From the NCBI GenBank assembly GCA_019312705.1, contig JAFDCW010000338.1, forward strand, positions 1 through 5,784: a stretch of DNA of 5,784 nt, written 5' to 3'. Below, piece by piece: positions 1 through 5,443 of this stretch. A model generated the notes under the pieces. That model did no database searches. It was given only the letters and a program-made list of their open reading frames with translations, and was not told where the DNA came from. The DNA is from Deltaproteobacteria bacterium. Lineage in GTDB: Bacteria; Myxococcota; Polyangia; Polyangiales; B10-G4. The stretch's first letter is position 1. Each line of letters starts with the position of its first letter. Made by a program: the position numbers and the translations under genes.

Positions 1-1
1 C

Positions 2-952
2 GATCTGCGCACGGACATCTACAGCATGGGGGTCATCCTCTACGAGGCGCTGTCGGGTGAGTGTCCCTTCCGCGAGGAGCACGTGGGAGACCTGATCATC
101 AGTATCTGCACTTCGACTGCGGAGCCCCTCTACGAGTTGCGGCCCGACCTAGGGAAGGAATTCTCCGACGTCGTGGAGCGGGCCATGGCCCGCGAACGCG
201 CAGACCGCTATGCGACGGCGAAGGAGATGAGCGATGCGCTGCGCAAGTCGGTCGGCAAGATTTCGCTAGCATCCGCTACCTGGGGCACGGCGGTTACGGG
301 TTCGTTCAGGCCGCCGGCAATGGGACTCGCAGCGAATGCGGCCCCGAAGAGTCTTGACAACCTGCCTCGGCGACCGCTGACCCCCATACCCGGCTCGAAC
401 GATCCGCCGACCGAGGATCACCAGCCGTCGCGACTGCCCGAGGCCCCTCTGGCGAAGGCTCCGGCCCGTCGGAGGGGGTGGGTTGCCATCGCCGTTGGCC
501 TCGCGGTGCTCGGTACGGTGATCGGAATCGGCGTCTCGTGGCCTGGTGATGACGCCGGCGACTCCGTCGGCGAGCTCCCGGCGCCAGAGGTGCCGGCGAC
601 GGTTGCCGTTTCGCTCGAGGGCGTGCCCGAGGGCGCCCTGGTGCGAGTCGACGGACAAACGGTCGACGGCGAAACCGTCGAGTTCGATGTCAGTGAATCC
701 CTGCACGTCATCGAAGTCGCTGCGGCGGGTTACGTGACCTGGCGCATCGGACATCGAGCGACCGAAGGCGCCGTGTACCAGGTGGAGCTGCAGGCGTTGC
801 CCGTCGCCGAAGTAGAGGACGAGGCGGGGTCCAACATGTCCGCTGCGATGAGAACAAGCCGCCGGAACATGCGCCCGCGCGGTATGCGGCGCAGTATGCA
901 GGGCATGCCGCGCACTATGCAGGGCGGTCTCTATCGTGACCCGGGTTTCTGA
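2..952 (+). CDS. Transmembrane Ser/Thr protein kinase, C-terminal part (PEGA-like sensor domain), 5' truncated by window
   Basis: This is the 3' part of a Hanks-type Ser/Thr kinase gene; its start lies before the window. The 316 visible residues open in kinase subdomain IX: RTDIYSMGVILYEALSG, with the conserved Asp of DxxxxG at visible residue 5. They continue to the subdomain XI arginine in RADRYATAKEM (about residue 69). The ATP-binding lobe and the HRD and DFG motifs are off-window. A Pro-rich linker follows (about 100-155), then the basic stretch ARRR and one TM helix (159-180). After it comes a PEGA-like beta domain (about 200-265) with VPEGALVRVDGQTV. The last 38 residues are rich in Met and Arg and end in YRDPGF. 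From the family, the kinase faces the cytoplasm and the PEGA part the periplasm, so it probably senses an envelope signal. The substrate is unknown. Kinase identity is secure; the sensing role is inferred. Confidence 0.93.
   Translation, partial: DLRTDIYSMGVILYEALSGECPFREEHVGDLIISICTSTAEPLYELRPDLGKEFSDVVERAMARERADRYATAKEMSDALRKSVGKISLASATWGTAVTGSFRPPAMGLAANAAPKSLDNLPRRPLTPIPGSNDPPTEDHQPSRLPEAPLAKAPARRRGWVAIAVGLAVLGTVIGIGVSWPGDDAGDSVGELPAPEVPATVAVSLEGVPEGALVRVDGQTVDGETVEFDVSESLHVIEVAAAGYVTWRIGHRATEGAVYQVELQALPVAEVEDEAGSNMSAAMRTSRRNMRPRGMRRSMQGMPRTMQGGLYRDPGF
890..925 (+). repeat. Imperfect 21-bp in-frame repeat in the kinase tail
   Basis: The 15-mers CGCAGTATGCAGGGC (890-904) and CGCACTATGCAGGGC (911-925) differ at one base and lie 21 bp apart. 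They encode R-S-M-Q-G-M-P and R-T-M-Q-G-G-L. The tail therefore seems to have grown by a seven-codon duplication. It keeps the reading frame. Confidence 0.7.
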
Positions 953-1007
953 GCCCAACTCGCGCGCCCGTTCAGGGACCCTCGAGGTCGCTCCGAGCCC
1001 CGACGAC

Positions 1008-1033
1008 GTTCCCTGGGAAGGTTCCCCGGGAAG
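1008..1033. promoter_or_regulatory. Two tandem 13-bp units, each holding the palindrome TTCCCNGGGAA (candidate operator)
   Basis: GTTCCCTGGGAAG (1008-1020) is followed directly by GTTCCCCGGGAAG (1021-1033), with one mismatch. Each unit contains a perfect 11-bp dyad, TTCCC-N-GGGAA, and the mismatch falls exactly on the central base. The pair sits in the 99-bp gap between the kinase gene and the six-TM gene, ending 18 bp before the ATG. Two adjacent dyads are what a cooperative dimeric repressor or activator site would look like. In RNA, arms of one copy could also pair with the other and hide the start region. The structure is seen directly; a role in regulation is inferred and no regulator is identified. 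Confidence 0.5.
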
Positions 1034-1051
1034 TGCCGTAAGACACCGCCC

Positions 1052-1723
1052 ATGGACGATACCCTCGCCTCCATCGTCGCCGGCCTGATCTGTCTCGGTC
1101 TCTGGGGAGTCTTGGCGATGATCGCGGGCGGGCTTGGGCATTTCCGCATGAAGCGCGTCGAGACGGCCCTCGGGCGCCGGGCCGAAGCGTCGCCAGAGCG
1201 GGTTCAGCTCTTCTACGCGGGTGCCGCTGGGGTGTGGCTCGGGGCGGCCATTCTCGCCATGGTCGGCTTGGCCCGCCGCGACTGGGCGCGCACCGGCCGG
1301 AACTGTCTCTTCATCTTCTTGGGGCACATCGCGCTCGTCATCGCCCTGGTGCCCCTCGTCCTGCCCGCTGACGGTGCCGTGCTTCCGGCGATGGTCGTTC
1401 CGATCCTCGTCCTCGCGTGTTCGCTGCTCGCCGTCAGCTCGCTCTTCACGGCGATCTTCGCCGCGCGCTGGGCGCTGATTCGAGCGAAGCGCCTCGAGGG
1501 CTCGTCCCCGACCGATGCGCTTCCCCTCGGAGCCGCCCGCTATGCGCTCTACCTCGCCAGCCTCGCTTTTTGGCCCGCAGGCCTCGTGGGCGTATTCGTA
1601 TTCAGCAAGCCCGAAAACGCCCGCGTCGGCGCCACGAGTTTCATCTTCTCACTCGTGAGCGTCACGGCCATCACCCTCGGGGTCTGCATCGCGCTGCCGA
1701 TGCTCGCCGACGCGTTCCTCTGA
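1052..1723 (+). CDS. Six-TM integral membrane protein of unknown function
   Basis: The 223-residue protein starts at ATG 1052, just before the first hydrophobic helix. I do not recognise its family. Six hydrophobic segments are visible at about residues 7-29, 54-74, 84-104, 112-137, 161-185 and 195-219. Between them are short loops, including the basic loops HFRMKRVETALGRR (30-43), ARRDWARTGR (74-83) and ARWALIRAKR (138-147). By the positive-inside rule these are probably cytoplasmic. No catalytic motif or transporter signature stands out. No strong Shine-Dalgarno lies before the ATG; the nearest purine run is TAAGA, about 8 nt upstream. It follows the kinase gene on the same strand by 99 bp, so it may be co-transcribed, or be controlled separately through the tandem palindrome at 1008-1033. 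A link to kinase signalling is only a guess. Confidence 0.85.
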   Translation: MDDTLASIVAGLICLGLWGVLAMIAGGLGHFRMKRVETALGRRAEASPERVQLFYAGAAGVWLGAAILAMVGLARRDWARTGRNCLFIFLGHIALVIALVPLVLPADGAVLPAMVVPILVLACSLLAVSSLFTAIFAARWALIRAKRLEGSSPTDALPLGAARYALYLASLAFWPAGLVGVFVFSKPENARVGATSFIFSLVSVTAITLGVCIALPMLADAFL

Positions 1724-1740
1724 CGGAACCTCGCCGCCGA

Positions 1741-2250
1741 TCAGGGCAGCGGCAGGCCGGGGGCGCAGGCCGCGCCGATCTCGCCGAGGTCCATTCCGAC
1801 GCCAGCGAGCAGGCAACCCCGGCAGCTCGTAGAGACGCCGAAGACCAGGAGGCCGCAGTTCGTCAGGATGCACGTCGCCAGCTCGCCGGGGTCTGGGAGA
1901 CTGGCGTCGAGGCTGGCGTCGGACAGGCTCGCATCCGGAAGCATCACACACGCCGACGAGGCGCACTCGAGGATCGGGCTCAGCTCATCGAGAGTGCACG
2001 CGAGCAGGGCGCCGTCGGTGCTCATCATGCCGGAGTCGTCGGGGACCGCCGAGTCGTCGGCGCCGCTGTCCACTTCGGCGTCCATCATCGTGCCCGAGTC
2101 TGTCGCGCCCGAATCCACGGGTCCGGTGTCGTCCCCGCCGGTGTCCGCGATGCCGGAGTCGCCGACCGAGGAGTCGGCGGGAACTTCGTCGTCGCTGCAC
2201 GCGGCGAAGAGGAGCACACCACAGGCGACCAAGATTGCTCGAATACGCAT
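1741..2250 (-). CDS. Small Asp/Ser-rich lipoprotein with an eight-cysteine C-terminal domain
   Basis: The reading frame is open far upstream, but the start is set at ATG 2248-2250. That start follows a strong AAGGAGG and gives a clean lipoprotein signal peptide: MRIRAILVACGVLLFAAC, lipobox FAAC, lipidated Cys18. The mature 152-residue part begins with a disordered acidic linker (about 19-80) made of repeated DSG, DTG and TDSG steps. Linkers of this kind are common in myxobacterial lipoproteins. A compact C-terminal domain has eight cysteines at 85, 96, 101, 127, 132, 143, 146 and 162, an even number that fits four disulfides. Between Cys101 and Cys127 is a DASL-DASL repeat. It probably sits in the periplasm or outer membrane. 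It diverges from the Cys-rich lipoprotein gene and converges on the six-TM gene. No enzymatic motif was found; function unknown. Confidence 0.86.
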   Translation of the reverse strand: MRIRAILVACGVLLFAACSDDEVPADSSVGDSGIADTGGDDTGPVDSGATDSGTMMDAEVDSGADDSAVPDDSGMMSTDGALLACTLDELSPILECASSACVMLPDASLSDASLDASLPDPGELATCILTNCGLLVFGVSTSCRGCLLAGVGMDLGEIGAACAPGLPLP

Positions 2251-2253
2251 GAC

Positions 2254-2260
2254 CCTCCTT
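2254..2260 (-). promoter_or_regulatory. Shine-Dalgarno AAGGAGG that fixes the lipoprotein start
   Basis: On the minus strand AAGGAGG lies 3 nt before the ATG at 2250. It is the strongest ribosome binding site in the window. It selects this internal start over in-frame upstream ones, such as the ATG at 2500-2502, which would remove the N-terminal signal peptide. The spacing is rather short. Confidence 0.75.
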
Positions 2261-2327
2261 ACCGCAGATCCGAGCCCGGCGCTGTCTTTGCCTGAGGACG
2301 GTGTGCGGGTTCTCCGCAATGCACTAG

Positions 2328-2340
2328 TACGAAGATCGTA
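2328..2340. repeat. Short inverted repeat TACGA-aga-TCGTA in the divergent region
   Basis: Perfect 5-bp arms with a 3-bp spacer lie 77-90 bp upstream of the minus-strand lipoprotein start, next to an ACTAGT at 2323-2328. The patch is less GC-rich than its surroundings and coincides with the point where DUF3626-like similarity ends. It could be an operator half or a chance palindrome. Confidence 0.25.
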
Positions 2341-2475
2341 GCGGCGCCCGAGCATCTCCAGGGCCTCTCCGGTGGCAGTGCCGCGGAAAGACGGGTCTGC
2401 CACGAGGGCCTCGGCATCTTCGGCGATGCTTATCCGGCCGTGGACCTGGGCCTCGATGTAGTCGTCGAGGGACTG
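2329..2475 (-). pseudogene. Remnant of a DUF3626-like protein, C-terminal fragment only
   Basis: The minus strand encodes a 49-residue stretch beginning QSLDDYIEAQVHG, with the later motif EALVADPSFRGT and then GEALEMLGRRYDLR. From memory this matches the C-terminal region of DUF3626 proteins, where LDDYIEAQVHG is followed by a xDVEALVxDPxxRGT motif and then a WHxGF segment. The fragment stops just before that WHxGF part and continues into unrelated sequence. Its N-terminal side ends where the oppositely oriented Cys-rich lipoprotein gene begins, so most of a roughly 300-residue protein is missing. No stop or frameshift lies inside the fragment, and the frame stays open into the downstream lipoprotein ORF. 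This suggests a fairly recent truncation. A short functional ORF starting at ATG 2500-2502 is less likely. The family match needs a database search. Confidence 0.6.
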
Positions 2476-2494
2476 CCTGCGGCCAGGTGGCGGG

Positions 2495-3778
2495 TTGGGC
2501 ATTCTCGCATACGCTACACGGGTGCACCCGGTAGCTTCACCGCCCTGCGTCACTGTCCTGGCCGTTTTGGCGCTCTCGTCGTTGACCGGGGGGTGCGAGG
2601 CAAGCGAAAGCCCGGTCCTCCGCGTCGCCCTGCGCACCGACTTTGTGCCGGGGCTGGAGTTCGCCCGGGTGCGCACGGAGATTGCTGGAGGTACGGGGGC
2701 GTCCGGCGTTTTTGCGGACCACGACGCTGCCGCTGCCGCGGACTATCTCGAAGGCGTGCGCGTCGGGGACCTCGCGGGTCTTCCCGCCGGCGACCTGTCG
2801 CTGCGCATCCAGCTCCTGCGTTTGGACGGCACGACCCTCGCCAGCCGAATCGCTCTCGTCCGGTTCTCCAAATCGGTCGACATCACGGTGCTGGTTTCCC
2901 GCAGCTGTGCCGCCGTGACCTGCCCCGGTTCCGGCGATCCGGCGACTGCGCGGGCCTGTGTCGCGGGCAGGTGCGCCGACCCCACGTGCCTCGCCGGCGA
3001 TGAGGAAACCTGCGCGCCTCCGCAATGCTCAGAAGCCGCCGACTGCGCGCCGGGCTCTTCGTGCATGGTGCCCGTTTGTCGGGGGGGGGCTTGCCTTCTC
3101 GCGACGGATCCCAGCGGCTGCTCAGCGGGGATGGTTTGCCACCCGGTGTTGGGGTGTGTGGCCGGCACGGGCGACGGGGGCATGGCCTGCGAGATTCCTT
3201 GCGATCCGGTCTTGCCTCAGTGTGGGTGCGACCCTTCCGACAGCTGCGCATTGGCCGAAGATGGCAACCCCGAGTGCGCCCCGACGCCCACTCCGGCTCC
3301 AGCGATTGGCGAGGCCTGCGACGGCGCCGCGTCCTGCGACGCCGGCCTCGTTTGTGTATCGCGTCCGGGCGGGCTCTGCGTGCAGCTCTGCCGTGGCGAT
3401 GCGGACTGCGTCGAGGGCCGGTGTTCTCGGGTGGTAAACAGCGTGGCCGGGGCGCGGACAGGATTCCGTAGCTGCACCATGCCGTGCAGCCCGCTCGCGG
3501 GAGATACGACGTGTCCGAACGGCACGCGTTGCGTGCTTTCCACTCAGTACGACGTCGACCCCCCCCGGGTCCTCGCCGACTGCGACGGCCCCGTCGGCAT
3601 AAGACCAGAAGGCGCCCCCTGCGGCGACTTCACCCATTGCGCCCGAGGCCTGGCATGCATCGATGATGTCTGCCGCTTGCTCTGCGATCTCGCCACGCCG
3701 GATTGTCCGTCGGGGCTCGCGTGCAACCCACGGCCTTTCTTGGCTGCCGACGTCGGTGACTTCGGTCTCTGCGAGTAG
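2495..3778 (+). CDS. Cys-rich lipoprotein with N-terminal beta-type domain and repeated cysteine modules
   Basis: The start is uncertain. TTG 2495 (427 aa) has an AGGTGG four bases upstream; GTG 2522 (418 aa) gives a more compact signal peptide but no clear ribosome site. Both lead to the lipobox LTGGC, with lipidated Cys34 in the longer numbering. Residues 41-136 form a cysteine-free, probably beta-rich domain starting VLRVALRTDFVPGLEFARV, of a type I associate with myxobacterial lipoproteins. Residues 138-426 hold 40 cysteines. At least three related modules are visible, with spacing C-x5-C-x5-C-x(4-7)-C-x(3-4)-C, starting at Cys178, Cys275 and Cys376. A Pro-rich spacer (262-270) separates the first from the other two. 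Many disulfides, and hence an extracytoplasmic location, are expected. The role may be adhesion, structure or binding, but no ligand can be named. The gene contains G9 and C8 runs. It converges on the C92-type peptidase gene with a 30-bp gap. Confidence 0.85.
   Translation: MGILAYATRVHPVASPPCVTVLAVLALSSLTGGCEASESPVLRVALRTDFVPGLEFARVRTEIAGGTGASGVFADHDAAAAADYLEGVRVGDLAGLPAGDLSLRIQLLRLDGTTLASRIALVRFSKSVDITVLVSRSCAAVTCPGSGDPATARACVAGRCADPTCLAGDEETCAPPQCSEAADCAPGSSCMVPVCRGGACLLATDPSGCSAGMVCHPVLGCVAGTGDGGMACEIPCDPVLPQCGCDPSDSCALAEDGNPECAPTPTPAPAIGEACDGAASCDAGLVCVSRPGGLCVQLCRGDADCVEGRCSRVVNSVAGARTGFRSCTMPCSPLAGDTTCPNGTRCVLSTQYDVDPPRVLADCDGPVGIRPEGAPCGDFTHCARGLACIDDVCRLLCDLATPDCPSGLACNPRPFLAADVGDFGLCE
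3081..3089 (+). repeat. G9 homopolymer inside the Cys-rich lipoprotein gene
   Basis: Nine consecutive G bases span codons for Arg196 to Ala199 between Cys195 and Cys200. A one-base slip here would frameshift the protein within the first cysteine module. The reading frame is intact in this copy. Confidence 0.9.
3559..3566 (+). repeat. C8 homopolymer inside the Cys-rich lipoprotein gene
   Basis: Eight consecutive C bases end the Asp codon and span the Pro-Pro codons of DVDPPRV, followed by GGG. It is a second possible slippage site in the same gene, 470 bp after the G9 run. Confidence 0.9.
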
Positions 3779-3781
3779 CGC

Positions 3782-3802
3782 CTCCGGGCCCGTCTCCCCG
3801 AG
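3782..3802. terminator. Weak stem-loop between convergent genes, possible bidirectional terminator
   Basis: CTCCGGG (3782-3788) pairs with CCCCGAG (3796-3802) through two 3-bp blocks around a C-C mismatch, with a 7-nt loop. It lies in the 30-bp gap between the two convergent stop codons. There is no T run on either side, so this is only a weak candidate. Confidence 0.22.
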
Positions 3803-3808
3803 TCGAGC

Positions 3809-5413
3809 CTAACGCTGCATCACGTCCCACTTGGGACGGTCCACGCTCTCGGCGAGGGCGGTTTCGTCAGCGACGAGGGCATTGTGGCCGCGCTCACGGC
3901 CGTCGAGGAAATACACGAACTCGAGCTGAGCGTCGTCGTCCCCGCGCTCTTCGGCGAAGACCCGGACGATCTCCGTCGGCGGGACGGCGACGTGGCCGAC
4001 CACAGTGATCGGCGGCACGCGTAGGCCTCGCCCATCGGCCTCGGGCTCGTAGGCCTTCATGACCAACTCCGAGCATACGACGGTGTCGTCCGTTGCGAAG
4101 TCGAAGTCGAAGTCGTAGGGCCGGCCGAAATATCCGAATGCGCGGACGAGGGCGCGGGCTACCTCGACCTTGGCGAGGCGGGGTCGTAGGGCGGCGACGT
4201 AGTCCGCACCGCAGCTGTGCTCGAGGCTCGCGGCGACGACGCCTTCGCTCACGGCCTCGAGGACTCGGTGAGCGTTGCCGGCGTGGTCTTGTCGCCCGAG
4301 GGCGGCCCAGGCCTCGGGGTGCGCTTCGGCCAGGTACTCGCTCAGCGTTCCGTAGCGCTCCTGAACCGCGGGGTCGTCGTCGAAGGCTGCGCGGATGTCG
4401 TCCTGGGTGCCCACGAAGAGCGCCGCGTGGGGCCAGAAGCCCGGCAGGCCGACGTTCGACAAGTACCAGTTGCGGCGCTCGACGATGATGTCTCCGGGCT
4501 CGAGGACCTCCCCGAACGAGACGAGCTGCGCATCAGAGATGAGGCGCCGGTCCGCGGCGACCACCCGCGTATCACCAAACCACTCGGCGACGTCTCGTTG
4601 CACGGGAAACCATGCATCGAAGGCCGTGCTCTTCAGGAGTTCTGCCTTGTTCTGAACCGTCGCCAAGACGCCCTCGACGTCGACGTTGCCCTCCGCTTCG
4701 CGCCGCTGGGAGCGCACCAGGTCGACGACGCGTCCCGCCTGCTCGCCCGCCCGAAGGTGCCGGGCGATCCAGAGGTCGAACCACTCGCCGCCGACGGCGA
4801 TGAAGCTCTGGTCCCGGGCCCGCGTCATGCGATTTCGAAAGGTCGTGAACGTATCGGCGGGCAGCCCGAGGCCGGGCATCGCTTCGTTGAAGAGCGCCTG
4901 GATGCGTTCGTTCCCGGAGACCTGTTCGAGCAGGTCCTGGCCGGCGTTCACCTGGGCACAGAGGGTGGCGTAGGTCAGCCCGTAGGCCATCGCATGCAGT
5001 TCGGGGTTTCGCCGGTAGTCGACGCCGTACCAGCCCTCCCAGCGGTGTTTGAGCGCGTCGAGTTCGAGCAGAGGCTCGAGGAAGGACCACCAGAGCAGCC
5101 GCACGACCTCGCGCTCGGACCGCGTCAGCTCTTCGACGTCTTCGCGCTCGAGGAGCTCGGCGTGATGGTGGGCAAGTTCCGTGGCACGTTCGAGGTGGGC
5201 GATCGCCCGTTCGGCGCGAGCCGCATCCCGTCCGATCGCCGCGACGAAGTCCTCGTGGCTCAGTTCCCACATGGGGCTCGGTTGCTCGCCGAGGACCCGT
5301 CGAGCGAACGGGTAGCCCACTTGGTCTTTGCTCGTCGGCCAGAGCGCCACCGCCGCCGCGCCCGCGAGGGCGAGGACCGCGACGACGATGCCGATCTTCT
5401 TTCCCCTGCCCAT
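3809..5413 (-). CDS. Membrane-anchored circularly permuted papain-like hydrolase (YiiX/Peptidase C92-type)
   Basis: The 534-residue protein starts at ATG 5411-5413. It has the basic start MGRGKK and one TM helix or uncleaved signal anchor (about 7-25). A long, mostly helical, charged region (about 50-290) has no family I recognise. The catalytic domain begins near LEPGDIIVERRNWYL (304-318). It carries GFWPHAALFVG with the likely catalytic His329, then VLEAVSEGVV with Glu386, and VVCSELVMKAY with Cys447. The order His-Glu-Cys, with Cys last, is that of the permuted NlpC/P60 group (YiiX/YebB-like, PF05708). An insertion of about 45 residues lies between the His and Glu segments. Family members are proposed to act on amide or ester bonds in peptides, cell-wall material or lipids; the substrate here is unknown. 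The protein is much longer than the roughly 200-residue YiiX. It lies 30 bp downstream of the SPFH gene on the same strand, so an operon is likely. No strong ribosome binding site is seen. Confidence 0.85.
   Translation of the reverse strand: MGRGKKIGIVVAVLALAGAAAVALWPTSKDQVGYPFARRVLGEQPSPMWELSHEDFVAAIGRDAARAERAIAHLERATELAHHHAELLEREDVEELTRSEREVVRLLWWSFLEPLLELDALKHRWEGWYGVDYRRNPELHAMAYGLTYATLCAQVNAGQDLLEQVSGNERIQALFNEAMPGLGLPADTFTTFRNRMTRARDQSFIAVGGEWFDLWIARHLRAGEQAGRVVDLVRSQRREAEGNVDVEGVLATVQNKAELLKSTAFDAWFPVQRDVAEWFGDTRVVAADRRLISDAQLVSFGEVLEPGDIIVERRNWYLSNVGLPGFWPHAALFVGTQDDIRAAFDDDPAVQERYGTLSEYLAEAHPEAWAALGRQDHAGNAHRVLEAVSEGVVAASLEHSCGADYVAALRPRLAKVEVARALVRAFGYFGRPYDFDFDFATDDTVVCSELVMKAYEPEADGRGLRVPPITVVGHVAVPPTEIVRVFAEERGDDDAQLEFVYFLDGRERGHNALVADETALAESVDRPKWDVMQR
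4097..4114 (-). repeat. Triple hexanucleotide repeat coding for Asp-Phe-Asp-Phe-Asp-Phe
   Basis: GAAGTC is repeated three times on the plus strand and reads as alternating Phe and Asp codons on the minus strand, residues 434-439 of the hydrolase, just before the catalytic Cys. Acidic-aromatic sequence at this place is common in the family, so the repeat may reflect protein constraint rather than recent slippage. Confidence 0.6.
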
Positions 5414-5443
5414 GGGCCGGAGTCTACCGAATCGGGCTCGAGG

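Noticed and set aside
266..1327. Long minus-strand open frame (353 codons) across the kinase end and six-TM gene
   Set aside because: It overlaps two well-supported plus-strand genes, reads as Arg/Gly/His-rich low-information protein, and shows no domain. It is a GC-rich antisense shadow.
1724..1740. Possible terminator between the convergent six-TM and lipoprotein genes
   Set aside because: The 17-bp gap has no stem of useful length and no T run.
1417..2295. 292-codon plus-strand open frame over the six-TM gene end and the minus-strand lipoprotein
   Set aside because: It crosses two real genes on different strands and is dominated by Arg and Ala, as expected for a shadow frame.
2335..2340. 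TACGAT on the minus strand as a -10 box for the small lipoprotein gene
   Set aside because: No matching -35 element is found 16-18 bp upstream, and the hexamer lies within the DUF3626-like coding fragment, so its presence is explained otherwise.
2251..2676. N-terminal extension of the small lipoprotein, since the frame is open up to 2676
   Set aside because: Starting upstream would bury the lipoprotein signal peptide inside the protein. The AAGGAGG before ATG 2250 supports the short form, and the upstream part overlaps the other lipoprotein gene and the DUF3626 remnant.
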